Assembly: GCA_029203165.1 (NCBI GenBank)
Contig: CP119308.1
Coordinates: 1,116,001 to 1,180,000 of the forward strand
DNA: 64,000 nt
DNA from: Candidatus Microbacterium colombiense
GTDB taxonomy: Bacteria > Actinomycetota > Actinomycetes > Actinomycetales > Microbacteriaceae
Direction: 5' to 3'
Shown piece after piece: positions 16,382-24,847 of this stretch; position 1 is the first letter of the stretch; the number at the start of each line of letters is the position of its first letter. Made by a program: the position numbers and the translations under genes. The notes beneath the pieces are model-generated. The model did not search any database, had not been told where the DNA came from, and saw only the letters and a list, made by a program, of their open reading frames with translations.

Positions 16382-17365
16382 ATGCTCGACCTCACCGTGA
16401 TCTCGCCGATCCTGCTGTGGACGGCGATCGCGATCTACGCCGCCGCCTTCGTGGCCTACGCTTTCGACCTCGCGCGTCGCTCGCAGCTGAGCGCCGACTC
16501 GCAGATGGTCACCGAATCGGCACTCGTCGGCGCCGGCGTCGGTGCGCGGGGAAACAGCGCGGTGCGGGCGACCGCCGGTGGCACCGATGCCCCGCCACAG
16601 CGCTTCGTCATGGCACGCATCGGCACCTCGCTGACTGTGCTCGGATTCCTGTTCCACTTCGGTGCGACCCTCACCCGCGGCATCTCCGCGGGTCGCGTGC
16701 CCTGGGCCAACCTGTACGAGTTCGCGATGATCGGCACGCTGCTCATCATCGCCGTGTACCTGGTCGTGCTGCTGCGCGTCGATCTGCGCTTCCTCGGTAC
16801 CTTCATCACCGGCCTCATCGTCGTGCTGCTCGGCCTCGCGGCCACGAACTTCTACATCGATGTGACCCCGCTCATGGATCCGCTCAAGAGCGTGTGGCTG
16901 GTCATCCACGTGTTCGTCGCCTCTCTGGGCACCGCGTTCTTCGCGCTCTCGTTCGCGCTGTCGGTCATCCAGCTGATGCAGTCGCGCCGCGAGCGCCTCG
17001 TCTCCGACGGTGCAGAGAAGACAGGCCCCGGATTCCTGCGGACCTTCCCGGGCTCCGAGCGTCTCGAGAGCATGGCGTACCGCTTCACGATCATCGGGTT
17101 CATCCTGTGGACGTTCACCCTGATCGCCGGGTCGATCTGGGCGTACTACGCCTGGAGCCGCTTCTGGGGCTTCGACGTGAAGGAGACCTGGACCTTCGTG
17201 ATCTGGGTGCTGTACGCCGGCTACATCCACGCCAGGGCGACGCGCGGATGGCGCGGCAACCCCTCGGCATGGCTCGCCATCGTCGGGTTCTCGGCCGTGC
17301 TGTTCAACTTCACCATCGTCAACGTGTTCTTCAAGGGACTGCACGCGTACTCCGGCCTCAGCTGA
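16382..17365 (+). CDS. ccsB: cytochrome c biogenesis protein CcsB/CcsA, haem handling
   Basis: A 327-residue membrane protein holding the tryptophan-rich haem motif of the HHP superfamily (WAYYAWSRFWGFDVKETW, 253-270), with candidate haem-ligating histidines in FHFGAT (92), VIHVF (176) and YIHAR (283). With ResB it forms the haem-export and ligation complex. It starts 4 nt after the resB stop. Residues 35-75 form a Gly/Ala-rich cytoplasmic insertion between the first and second helices that is common in actinobacterial versions. Confidence 0.96.
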   Translation: MLDLTVISPILLWTAIAIYAAAFVAYAFDLARRSQLSADSQMVTESALVGAGVGARGNSAVRATAGGTDAPPQRFVMARIGTSLTVLGFLFHFGATLTRGISAGRVPWANLYEFAMIGTLLIIAVYLVVLLRVDLRFLGTFITGLIVVLLGLAATNFYIDVTPLMDPLKSVWLVIHVFVASLGTAFFALSFALSVIQLMQSRRERLVSDGAEKTGPGFLRTFPGSERLESMAYRFTIIGFILWTFTLIAGSIWAYYAWSRFWGFDVKETWTFVIWVLYAGYIHARATRGWRGNPSAWLAIVGFSAVLFNFTIVNVFFKGLHAYSGLS

Positions 17366-17450
17366 GCGCCTCGCGTCGCGGTCTCATCACGTGCATACAG
17401 CGATATGCTCATCGCGTGGGGAGCTCTGCGCGAAAGGTGAGGAGTGTTCT

Positions 17451-18086
17451 GTGACCATTGACGTCGGAATCATCGAAGACCATCCGGCCATGCTGCTCGG
17501 CACCGTGGCGATGCTCCATCGGAGCGATGACATCCGCGTCGTCGCGCATGGAACAACCGCCGCAGCCGTCGCCCGATATCCCGGGCACCTCGACGTGGTG
17601 CTGCTCGATCTGTCGCTCGCCGACGGCTCCACGCCCACCGAGAACATCGCGGCGTTGACGCCCTTCGGTGCGCCGATCATCGCCTACACCTCGGGGGAGC
17701 GCCCTCACCTGATCCGAGAAGCGGCGCGCGCCGGAGCGTCGGGGATGATCCGCAAGTCGGAACGGATCGATCAGATTCCCGAATCGGTGCGCCGCGCCGC
17801 ACGGGGCGAGGTCGTCGCGAGCGCCGACTGGGCCGCGGCCCTCGAGTCGGACCGCGAGTTCGTCTCGGCGCAGTTGAGCCCACGCGAGTCCGAGGTTCTC
17901 TCGCTCTACGCTTCGGGCGAGACGGCCAAGCAGGTCGCCCAGCTGCTGTACCTGTCACCCGAGACGATCATCGACCACGTGCGTCGCATCCGCGCCAAGT
18001 ACGCGGCGGTGGATCGTGCGGCGCCGACGAAGGTCGACCTGTTCCGCCGCGCGGTCGAAGACGGGCTCGTCGCGCCCGAACGCTGA
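17451..18086 (+). CDS. LuxR/NarL-type response regulator without a kinase partner
   Basis: A 211-residue regulator: receiver domain with acidic pocket (IIEDHP), phospho-acceptor Asp53 in VVLLDLSLAD, Thr in YTSGE and Lys in GMIRKSE, then a GerE-type HTH (LSPRESEVLSLYASGETAKQVAQLLYLSPETIIDHVRRIRAKY). No histidine kinase is encoded on either side, so it is an orphan or has a distant partner. GTG start preceded by AAAGGTGAGGAG; possible -10 TATGCT at 17404-17409. Its last codons and stop are repeated in tandem just downstream. Confidence 0.92.
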   Translation: MTIDVGIIEDHPAMLLGTVAMLHRSDDIRVVAHGTTAAAVARYPGHLDVVLLDLSLADGSTPTENIAALTPFGAPIIAYTSGERPHLIREAARAGASGMIRKSERIDQIPESVRRAARGEVVASADWAAALESDREFVSAQLSPRESEVLSLYASGETAKQVAQLLYLSPETIIDHVRRIRAKYAAVDRAAPTKVDLFRRAVEDGLVAPER

Positions 18087-18116
18087 GCCCGAACGCTGAG
18101 CCCGAACGCTGAGCCC
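18074..18116. repeat. 13-bp tandem repeat (three copies) containing the regulator's stop codon
   Basis: GCCCGAACGCTGA occurs three times in a row (18074-18086, 18087-18099, 18100-18112) plus a partial fourth GCCC. The first copy is the end of the response regulator gene, including its TGA, so the stop codon is followed by two further TGA codons, the next of them one nucleotide out of frame. Confidence 0.9.
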
Positions 18117-18157
18117 TGCCGCCGAGCGCCGGACACCGATCTCCCCGACACCGATCG

Positions 18158-19726
18158 TCAGCCGGTGAACGGCCAGATCAGCGGCACGTAGAACACGGCG
18201 ACCAGGAAGAACAGCAGCATGAGCGGCAGGCCGAGCCGGGCGTAGTCGCCGAACCGATAGCCGCCGGGCTCCATCACGAGCAGGTTGGCCGGGGTCGCCA
18301 CCGGCGTGAGGAACGCTGCGGCGCCGGCGATCGTGAGCGCCATCAGGAACGGCAGCACCGAGGAGTCCATCGCGCTCGCCAGCGCGACCGCCACGGGGGC
18401 GACGATCAGCACGGTGGCCGTATTGCTGATCAGCTGGCCGAGCACGAGCGTGATCAGCACGATCACCGCGATCGCCGCGTGCGGGCCGGTATCGCCCAGC
18501 AGATCGCGCAGCGTGTCGGCGATCAGCGCCGCCGCCCCCGTCTGCTGGAAGGCGGTCGAGAGCGGGATCATGCCGGCCACGAGGATGACGGTGGTCCACG
18601 AGATCGAGCGGTACGCGCGGGCGATCGGTACGACACCGGTGAGGATCAGGGCACCCGCCGCCAGGAGGCCGGCGATGGCCGCCGGAACGATCCCGGTCGC
18701 CAGCAGCACGATCATGGCGACGACGATCACACCGGTGCGCTTCGCACCGGCGCCGAGCGGGACCGAGCGCCGGAGTGTGAGCGGCGCATCGACGACCAGC
18801 ACCTCCTCGCGCAGAGCCGTGTGTCGGTGCAGATCGTCCCAGGGGCCGTCGAGCAGCAGCGCATCGCCCGCGCGGAGGGTACCGCCGGCGTCATCCAGCG
18901 TCTCACTGCCCCGGCGCACGCCGAGCACGACGAGGTCGCCGCTGGGCGTGCACATGCCGGGGAAGACATGCAGTCCGATGAGGGAGGACCGCGGCGGCAC
19001 GACGACCTCGGCGACGCCTCGTGACGCAGACATCAGCGTGCGGTCGGGGGCGATCTCGTAGTCCGCGCGCAGCGTCACGGCCAGCTGCTCGAGATCGATC
19101 GGTGCCGACGCGGCCGCACGCGACGGAAGCAGGCGCGCGCCGAAGAGCAGGATGATCGCGAGCGTGCCGACGACGAGGGGGAGCCCGGCGAGCGCGAACT
19201 CGAAGAAGCCGAAGGGGCGTCCGCCGTTGTCGGCCGAGATCTCGGACACGATGATGTTCACGGGAGTTCCGGTGAGGGCGAGCATCGACCCGGCGTGGGC
19301 GGAGAACGCCAGGGGCATGAGCATCTGCGAGGGCGCGATCCCCGCCCGAGCGGCCACGACGACCACGAGCGGCAGCAAGGCGGCGACGGCGCCGTTCACG
19401 CTGATCACAGCGGTCAAGACGGCAGTGAGCAGGCCGATCGTGAGGAGCAGACGCCCACGGTGCGTGCCCGTGCGCGTGACGACCTCCTGGCCGGCCCACG
19501 CGACGATCCCCGTCGACTCGAGGGCTTCGCTCACCACGAACAGGGCGGCGATGAACAGCACGGTGGGGTCCCCGAAGCCGGCGAGAGCGCTGTGCAGGTC
19601 GAGCACGCCGAAGAGGTACAGCGCGACCGATACGCCGACGGCCACCACACCCAGGGGAATGCGATTGGACACGAAGGCGATGACCGCGCACAGCAGAATG
19701 ACGAGAGTCGTCGCGATGGGGTCCAT
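18158..19726 (-). CDS. SLC13/DASS-type anion permease with central regulatory TrkA-C (RCK_C) domain
   Basis: A 522-residue transporter of the ion-transporter superfamily, with two halves of five to six helices around a cytoplasmic domain. SNTATVLIVAPVAVALA is the C-terminal hairpin/SNT signature, and GTPVNIIVSE is the matching N-terminal one. Residues about 225-310 (GLHVFPGMCTPSGDLVVLGVRRGSETLDDAGGTLRAGDALLLDG) match RCK_C domains. Probable substrates are dicarboxylates, sulfate or a related anion. Start chosen at ATG 19726, because TATGGT on this strand lies 7 nt upstream, the leaderless pattern; an in-frame ATG at 19762 has no usable ribosome site. Confidence 0.88.
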   Translation of the reverse strand: MDPIATTLVILLCAVIAFVSNRIPLGVVAVGVSVALYLFGVLDLHSALAGFGDPTVLFIAALFVVSEALESTGIVAWAGQEVVTRTGTHRGRLLLTIGLLTAVLTAVISVNGAVAALLPLVVVVAARAGIAPSQMLMPLAFSAHAGSMLALTGTPVNIIVSEISADNGGRPFGFFEFALAGLPLVVGTLAIILLFGARLLPSRAAASAPIDLEQLAVTLRADYEIAPDRTLMSASRGVAEVVVPPRSSLIGLHVFPGMCTPSGDLVVLGVRRGSETLDDAGGTLRAGDALLLDGPWDDLHRHTALREEVLVVDAPLTLRRSVPLGAGAKRTGVIVVAMIVLLATGIVPAAIAGLLAAGALILTGVVPIARAYRSISWTTVILVAGMIPLSTAFQQTGAAALIADTLRDLLGDTGPHAAIAVIVLITLVLGQLISNTATVLIVAPVAVALASAMDSSVLPFLMALTIAGAAAFLTPVATPANLLVMEPGGYRFGDYARLGLPLMLLFFLVAVFYVPLIWPFTG

Positions 19727-19813
19727 AGGCCTGACCATAAAGGGCAGTGCGCGACGCGGCATCCCCCAATACTGGGGGGGTGCTGTTCGCGTGTCTCACG
19801 CCAGGATGGGGAT

Positions 19814-21475
19814 ATGCCTGCAGAGAAGGAACTGAGCGCCTCGAGCGCCGACAACAAGGGGTTCCTGAACTGGATCGAGAAGGTCGGCAACAAGGTGCCC
19901 GACCCGACGATCATGTTCGTCTACCTGATCGGAATCATCGCGGTGCTGTCCGCGATCCTGTCGTGGGTGGGGGTGTCGGTGACCGATGACGTGGTCACCC
20001 CGGTACCGCGCGACGAGTTCTCCCAGATCAACGAGCACCTCGGCGGCACGTGGAGCATCTACGACTCCGTCACCGGGCAGCCCGCAGAGGTGCCCGACTA
20101 CATCGTCGAGGAGCGCACCTTCGAGGTGCGCAACCTGCTCTCGGTCGACGGGGTGCGGTTCTTCTTCACGTCGTTCGTCGACAACTTCGCGGGCTTCGGC
20201 GTCGTCGCCGTGGTGCTCATCGCGATGGCCGGCGTCGGCGTCGCCGAGCACGCGGGGCTCATGGGTGCGCTCATCCGTCGCGTGGTGAAGGTGGCGCCGC
20301 GGCGCTGGTTGGCGTTCATCCTGATCTTCGTCGGCGTGCTCTCGTCGGTCGCCACGGATGCCGGGTATCTGATCCTCGTTCCGCTCGCCGCGGCCGCGTT
20401 CCTGACCGTCGGTCGAAATCCGCTCGCGGGGCTCGCAGCCGCGTTCGCGGGCGTCGGGGCGGCCTTCGGGGCGAATCTGCTGATCACACCGAGCGACAGC
20501 ATGCTCACCGAGATCACGAACGAGGTGTTGACCTCGGCGGGCATGGAACCGATCGAGGTGACGCAGAACTTCTACTTCGGCATCGTGTCGTCGATCATGC
20601 TCGCGGTCGTGGCCTTGCTCGTCACCGTCTTCATCACCGAGAAGCGCCTGGGCACCTACGATCGCCGTGAGATGACGATCGTCGAGGAGGCGGAGTCGAT
20701 CGACCATGATGCCGAAGCCCGCGGATTGAAGTTCTCCTTCTGGGCGTTGCTCGGTTTCGTGGCGCTGATCGCTCTGCTCACGGCCCCTCCCGGCGCCCCG
20801 CTGCGCGACCCGGAGACGGGAGCGATCATCGGCACGACGCCGTTCATGGCGAGCCTGGTGTTCATCATCTCGCTGGCCTTCCTCGTGTGCGGCATCGCCT
20901 ACGGGGCCGGGGCGCGCACGCTGCGGGGCGGTTCGGCGGCGGTCGCCGCGATCGCCAAGACCTTCGCCAGCCTGGGCGGCCTGCTGGTGATGTTCCTGAT
21001 GATCGCCCAGTTCATCGCCCTGTTCAACTGGACGAACCTGCCCACCGTCGCGGCGGTCTCGGCGGCGGAGCTGCTCCAGCAGGCGAACGTTCCGGCGATC
21101 GTGCTGCTGCTCGCGTTCATCCTGGTGATCGTGATCCTCGACTTCATCCTCCCGGGACTCGTGCCCAAGTGGGTGATCTTCGCGCCGGTCTTCATCCCGA
21201 TCTTCGCCTCGCTCGATGTCGCGCCGCAGACCCTGCTGGCCGCCTATCGCGTGGGTGATTCGCCGGTGAACGTGCTCACCCCGCTGATGGTCTACCTGCC
21301 GTTCATGGTGACGGTCGCCCAGCGGTACAAGAAGGATGCCGGTATCGGCACGATCATCGCCCTGATGATCCCCTACGCCATGTGGATGCTGATCTCGTGG
21401 GTCGCGCTCTACGTGGTCTGGTTCCTGCTCGGCATCCCGTGGGGTCCCGGCTCCCCGGTCGACATGGTCGGCTGA
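19814..21475 (+). CDS. AbgT family transporter (p-aminobenzoyl-glutamate type)
   Basis: A 553-residue AbgT-family membrane protein. Marks of the family are VPDPTIMFVYLIGIIAVLSAI at the first helix, LIRRVVKVAPRRWLAFILIFVG, SVATDAGYLILVPLAAAAF, and the long C-terminal IPWGPGSPV. Members import p-aminobenzoyl-glutamate or export sulfonamides; which applies here is open. ATG 19814 is preceded by CAGGAT 6 nt upstream. The aminopeptidase gene follows within 70 nt, which suggests uptake and cleavage of an acyl- or amino-acyl-peptide. Confidence 0.92.
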   Translation: MPAEKELSASSADNKGFLNWIEKVGNKVPDPTIMFVYLIGIIAVLSAILSWVGVSVTDDVVTPVPRDEFSQINEHLGGTWSIYDSVTGQPAEVPDYIVEERTFEVRNLLSVDGVRFFFTSFVDNFAGFGVVAVVLIAMAGVGVAEHAGLMGALIRRVVKVAPRRWLAFILIFVGVLSSVATDAGYLILVPLAAAAFLTVGRNPLAGLAAAFAGVGAAFGANLLITPSDSMLTEITNEVLTSAGMEPIEVTQNFYFGIVSSIMLAVVALLVTVFITEKRLGTYDRREMTIVEEAESIDHDAEARGLKFSFWALLGFVALIALLTAPPGAPLRDPETGAIIGTTPFMASLVFIISLAFLVCGIAYGAGARTLRGGSAAVAAIAKTFASLGGLLVMFLMIAQFIALFNWTNLPTVAAVSAAELLQQANVPAIVLLLAFILVIVILDFILPGLVPKWVIFAPVFIPIFASLDVAPQTLLAAYRVGDSPVNVLTPLMVYLPFMVTVAQRYKKDAGIGTIIALMIPYAMWMLISWVALYVVWFLLGIPWGPGSPVDMVG

Positions 21476-21543
21476 TCCTCCCGCGTCCGCGCTGTTCCCG
21501 CAGCCGGACTCCTCGACACCTCCCGCACCGAAGGAACAGAACC

Positions 21544-23067
21544 GTGGACCGCAGACCGAACAAGATCATCCCCGCCGATCTGGCGACCGTGCCGGGGCTC
21601 GACGCCCTCGACGCCACGCGCATCGAGGTGGCGGTGATCCCCGCCGATGTGCAGGCACTCGGGATCGGCGTCTACGCCGACGGTGACGTGCCCGGCGACG
21701 TCGGCTTCGATCGCGCCGCCCTCGAGAGCGCCGGCTTCACGGCGAAGCCCGGCAGCATCCTGACCGTGCCTCGGGCGGGGAAGCCCGACCTCGTCGTCGT
21801 GGGTCTGGGGGTGCGTGCCGATCTCACCGCTCATGTGCTGCGCGATGCTGCCGCGGCGTTCGTGCGGGGTGCGGCGCGCGCCGAGCGTCTGGGCCTGCGC
21901 ATCGCCGAGCTCGGCGATGCGGAGACTGCGCTCGATGTGGAGGCGGCCACGCGAGCGCTCGCCGAGGGCGCATTGCTCGCCCGCTACCGCTACGTGGTGC
22001 TCAAGGGCACGACGACGCACGTCGCGTTGTCCTCCCTCGTCCTCGATCTGCCCGGTTATGGCGAGGTGCAGGCTGCGATCGATGTGGCCTACGTCGGGGC
22101 CCGCGCGGCAGTGGTCGCCCGAGATCTCGCCAACACGCCCCCGGGGCATCTCACCGCCGTCAACATGGGCGAGATCGCCGAACAGCTGGGGGAGCGCTTC
22201 GGATTCGGCGTCGAACTGTTCGACAAGGACGCCCTGATCGCGCTCGGCTGCGGCGGACTGCTCGGCGTCAACCAGGGTTCCACGGAGGAGCCCCGCATGA
22301 TCAAGCTCACGTACACGCCCGCGGGGGAGCCCAGCGGCCACCTGGGACTGGTGGGCAAGGGCATCATGTACGACTCGGGTGGCATCAGCCTCAAGCCGAG
22401 CGATCCGATGCACCTGCTCATGAAGATGGACATGGGGGGTGCGGCCGCCGTGCTCGGTGCGTTCACCGGATTGCGGGACGCCGGAGCGACAGCCGCCGTG
22501 ACCGGGTGGCTGATGTGCACCGACAACATGCCCTCAGGCACCTCGTACAAGCTCGGCGACGTGCTCACCGCGCGGGGTGGCACGACGATCGAGGTGAAGA
22601 ACACCGATGCGGAGGGCCGCCTGGTGATGAGCGACGCACTCGTGCTCGCCACGGAGGACGGCGTCGATGCGATCATCGACATCGCCACGCTCACCGGTGC
22701 GGCACTCGTCTCGCTCGGATCCGCAACGGCTCCGGTGTTCGGCAACCATCAGGGGACCGTCGACCTGGTGCGCGCCGCGTCGGAGGCGGTCGGCGAGCAG
22801 GTCTGGCAGTTGCCGCTCGAGCGGAAGTACCGCCCGCAGCTCGACTCCGAGATCGCCGACATCGCGAACCTCGGGGGACCGTTCGCCGGGGCCACCACCG
22901 CGGCACTGTTCCTCGAGCACTTCGTCGGGGAGACGCCCTGGGCGCACCTCGACATCGCCGGAACCATGCAGACCGAGAAGGACGACTCGTGGCGGACGGC
23001 GGGTGCGACCGGGTTCGGCGCCCGCATCCTCCTCGACGTCGCGCGCGGGTTCGTCCCGGCATCCTGA
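21544..23067 (+). CDS. pepA: leucyl aminopeptidase, M17 family
   Basis: Cytosolic di-zinc exopeptidase of 507 residues. N-terminal macro-like domain (1-180), then the catalytic domain with metal ligands in VGKGIMYDSGGISLKP (Lys272, Asp277), MKMDMGGAA (Asp296) and the signature NTDAEGRL (353-360). It releases N-terminal residues from peptides. GTG start with GAAGGA upstream; longer frames lie within the AbgT gene. As second gene after abgT it may process the imported compound, but M17 enzymes also serve general peptide turnover. Confidence 0.96.
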   Translation: MDRRPNKIIPADLATVPGLDALDATRIEVAVIPADVQALGIGVYADGDVPGDVGFDRAALESAGFTAKPGSILTVPRAGKPDLVVVGLGVRADLTAHVLRDAAAAFVRGAARAERLGLRIAELGDAETALDVEAATRALAEGALLARYRYVVLKGTTTHVALSSLVLDLPGYGEVQAAIDVAYVGARAAVVARDLANTPPGHLTAVNMGEIAEQLGERFGFGVELFDKDALIALGCGGLLGVNQGSTEEPRMIKLTYTPAGEPSGHLGLVGKGIMYDSGGISLKPSDPMHLLMKMDMGGAAAVLGAFTGLRDAGATAAVTGWLMCTDNMPSGTSYKLGDVLTARGGTTIEVKNTDAEGRLVMSDALVLATEDGVDAIIDIATLTGAALVSLGSATAPVFGNHQGTVDLVRAASEAVGEQVWQLPLERKYRPQLDSEIADIANLGGPFAGATTAALFLEHFVGETPWAHLDIAGTMQTEKDDSWRTAGATGFGARILLDVARGFVPAS

Positions 23068-23092
23068 GACCCATCACAGAACGAGGAGTGCC

Positions 23093-23509
23093 ATGGCTTC
23101 ATGGACGTATGTCGGACCGCTCAGTTTCGCGGTGTTCGCTGTGCCCGCCGAGATCGACCTCACCGTCGTGATCAAAGAGCTCGAAGTGCTGCAGCGTGCG
23201 CACACGGTGGAGGTGCTCGACATCGAACTGATCGCCCGAACGGATGACGGAGGGGTGCGCCGCGAGGTGTTCGACGATGTCTCCGCGGCCGCGGCCGAGA
23301 CCGATCTGCTCGACGACGACGATCTCGCTGAGATCGGCCGTGAGCTCGCTGTCGGGGAGCGCGCGCTGGTCGTGGTCTACGAGGACCGCAGTCTCGCCGG
23401 GGTCGCAGGACTCGTGGGCGGACTCGGCGGACGCAACGTGTGGTCGGGCGGTATCGACGCCGCCGATCTCGATGAGGAATCCGAGACCGGAAGAGGGGCA
23501 TCGTCATGA
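23093..23509 (+). CDS. DUF6325 family protein
   Basis: A 138-residue soluble protein with the DUF6325 pattern: YVGPLSFAVFAVP at the start, ELEVLQRAHTVEVLDIELI, DDLAEIGRELAVGERALVVVYEDRS. Function unknown; in actinobacteria it is usually found just before a small SHOCT protein, as here (4-bp ATGA overlap). ATG with GAGGAG upstream. Longer frames reach back into pepA and are not used. It opens a five-gene unit that runs to 26.5 kb. Confidence 0.85.
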   Translation: MASWTYVGPLSFAVFAVPAEIDLTVVIKELEVLQRAHTVEVLDIELIARTDDGGVRREVFDDVSAAAAETDLLDDDDLAEIGRELAVGERALVVVYEDRSLAGVAGLVGGLGGRNVWSGGIDAADLDEESETGRGASS

Positions 23510-23775
23510 GCCTGTTGAGAACCGCCGCCCGCGCGTCCGTGGCGACGCGCGTCGTGGGCAACGTCCAGCGGCGACAGCAGCAGCAGTGGGCGGCGCAGGA
23601 TGCGGCGCGAGCCACGCCGCCGGCACCACCGGCCGCGGCAGCACCGGCGGCACCCGCCGCACCGGACATGCAGCAGCTGATCGGTCAGCTCCAGCAGCTC
23701 GGACAGCTGCGTGATGCGGGCGTGCTGACCGAGGCCGAGTTCGCGACGCAGAAGCAGCGCCTGCTCGGTGCGTGA
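23506..23775 (+). CDS. SHOCT-domain small protein
   Basis: An 89-residue protein: a basic, Gln-rich N-terminus (TRVVGNVQRRQQQQWAAQDA), an Ala/Pro linker (about 35-53) and a C-terminal SHOCT module (QQLIGQLQQLGQLRDAGVLTEAEFATQKQRLL). SHOCT helical hairpins mediate oligomerisation and often sit at the end of membrane or stress proteins. It overlaps the DUF6325 stop and probably binds its partner; that is inference. Confidence 0.88.
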   Translation: MSLLRTAARASVATRVVGNVQRRQQQQWAAQDAARATPPAPPAAAAPAAPAAPDMQQLIGQLQQLGQLRDAGVLTEAEFATQKQRLLGA

Positions 23776-23781
23776 AAGATC

Positions 23782-23805
23782 CGGATGCCGCACCCGCGGC
23801 ATCCG
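23782..23805. terminator. intergenic hairpin between the SHOCT genes
   Basis: CGGATGCCG (23782-23790) pairs perfectly with CGGCATCCG (23797-23805) around CACCCG, 7 nt after the stop of the first SHOCT gene. It lacks a U tract, so it may only attenuate transcription or protect the upstream mRNA. Confidence 0.5.
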
Positions 23806-23843
23806 TCAGAGAAAGCCGCACGCGCGGCAAGGGGAGTAACAGC

Positions 23844-24248
23844 ATGTCCTTCTGGTCAACCATCTTCGACGCCATCTGGTGGTTCCTGACGATCTTCGTC
23901 TTCGTCGCCTATCTGATGGCGCTGTTCTCGATCATCAGCGATCTCTTCCGCGACCGTGCGCTCAACGGCTTCGCCAAGGCGGTGTGGTTGCTGTTCCTGG
24001 TCTTCCTGCCGTTCGTCACCGCCCTGGTCTACCTGATCGTGCGCGGCAAGGGCATGGGCGAGCGTTCGGCCCGCCAGGCGGCGTCTGCGCAGACGCAGGC
24101 CGAAGACTACGTGCGTTCGCTCGCAGGTTCGTCGGCGACGCCGACCGACGAGATCGAGCGCGCCAAGCGTCTGCTCGACGCGGGCACGATCACCGAGGTC
24201 GAGTTCGCGTCGCTGAAGCAGGCCGCTCTGGCTCGCGCCGCGGCGTGA
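23844..24248 (+). CDS. PLDc_N membrane protein with C-terminal SHOCT domain
   Basis: A 134-residue protein with two N-terminal membrane helices of the PLDc_N (phospholipase D nuclease N-terminal) type (TIFVFVAYLMALFSIISDLF, then WLLFLVFLPFVTALVYLIVRGKGMGERSA) and a C-terminal SHOCT hairpin (EIERAKRLLDAGTITEVEFASLKQAAL). No catalytic HKD motif is present, so it is not a phospholipase. ATG with AAGGGGAG upstream. It shares the SHOCT module with the gene two steps upstream, so the two could co-assemble at the membrane. Confidence 0.88.
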   Translation: MSFWSTIFDAIWWFLTIFVFVAYLMALFSIISDLFRDRALNGFAKAVWLLFLVFLPFVTALVYLIVRGKGMGERSARQAASAQTQAEDYVRSLAGSSATPTDEIERAKRLLDAGTITEVEFASLKQAALARAAA

Positions 24249-24273
24249 ACCGACCGGGTGACGGATCGCGCCG

Positions 24274-24840
24274 ATGACGCACGATCCCGACCACGCGGTG
24301 CCGGCCGGTGCGGATCCCTTGTCTTCGGGCGAGGGCATCGCGGCGTCCGGTGCCGCACGTTTCAGCACCCTCGCCACCTCGGCGGAGGGGGTCTACGGGC
24401 TCGTCATCGTGGCGGGCATGATCGTGGTCAGCCGCAACCTGACGGCGAGTTCCGGTGAGGCGCTGCTGTCGGTGGTGGCGACGCTGCTCGTCTTCTTCGC
24501 CGCCCATGTGTACGCGGCCGCGGTGTCGTGGATGGCGGAGCACCCCGAGCGCGACGGCGGCATCGGGGCAGCGATCCGTCATGGGTTCAGCGAATCGGTC
24601 GGCCTGCTCGGCCTCGCCGCGGTGCCGGTCGTGATCCTCTTCCTCGGCTTCACCGGACTGCTGCATGACGGCTTCGCCGTCTGGATGGCACTCGGGGTAG
24701 ACGTCCTGCTTCTCGCGATCGTCGGGTGGGTCATCGCCGGCACCCGGACGCGGCGCATCTGGTCGCGTCTGGGCGGAGCGCTCGTGACGGCATCCTTCGG
24801 CGGTATCCTGATCGCTCTCAAGGCCCTCCTCCATCACTGA
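24274..24840 (+). CDS. hypothetical four-helix membrane protein
   Basis: A 188-residue protein that I do not recognise. It has a soluble N-terminus (about 40 residues) and four predicted membrane helices (GLVIVAGMIVV, LLVFFAAHVYAAAVSW, LGLAAVPVVILFLGFTGLL, VLLLAIVGWVIAGT), ending in LGGALVTASFGGILIALKALLHH. The His in AAHVYAA and the acidic SWMAEHPERDG loop are the only polar features in the core. It lies between the PLDc_N-SHOCT gene and a membrane hydrolase gene, with short gaps, so it is probably in the same transcript. Confidence 0.7.
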   Translation: MTHDPDHAVPAGADPLSSGEGIAASGAARFSTLATSAEGVYGLVIVAGMIVVSRNLTASSGEALLSVVATLLVFFAAHVYAAAVSWMAEHPERDGGIGAAIRHGFSESVGLLGLAAVPVVILFLGFTGLLHDGFAVWMALGVDVLLLAIVGWVIAGTRTRRIWSRLGGALVTASFGGILIALKALLHH

Positions 24841-24847
24841 CCGGATC

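Noticed and set aside
14569..16395. 608-codon minus-strand frame opposite resB
   Set aside because: Shadow frame; resB has all family features on the plus strand.
18074..18116. Possible CRISPR-like repeats
   Set aside because: The 13-bp units are directly contiguous with no spacers and no cas genes are nearby; it is a simple tandem repeat.
23844..24248. Phospholipase D activity for the PLDc_N protein
   Set aside because: Only the N-terminal membrane module is present; no HKD catalytic motif follows.
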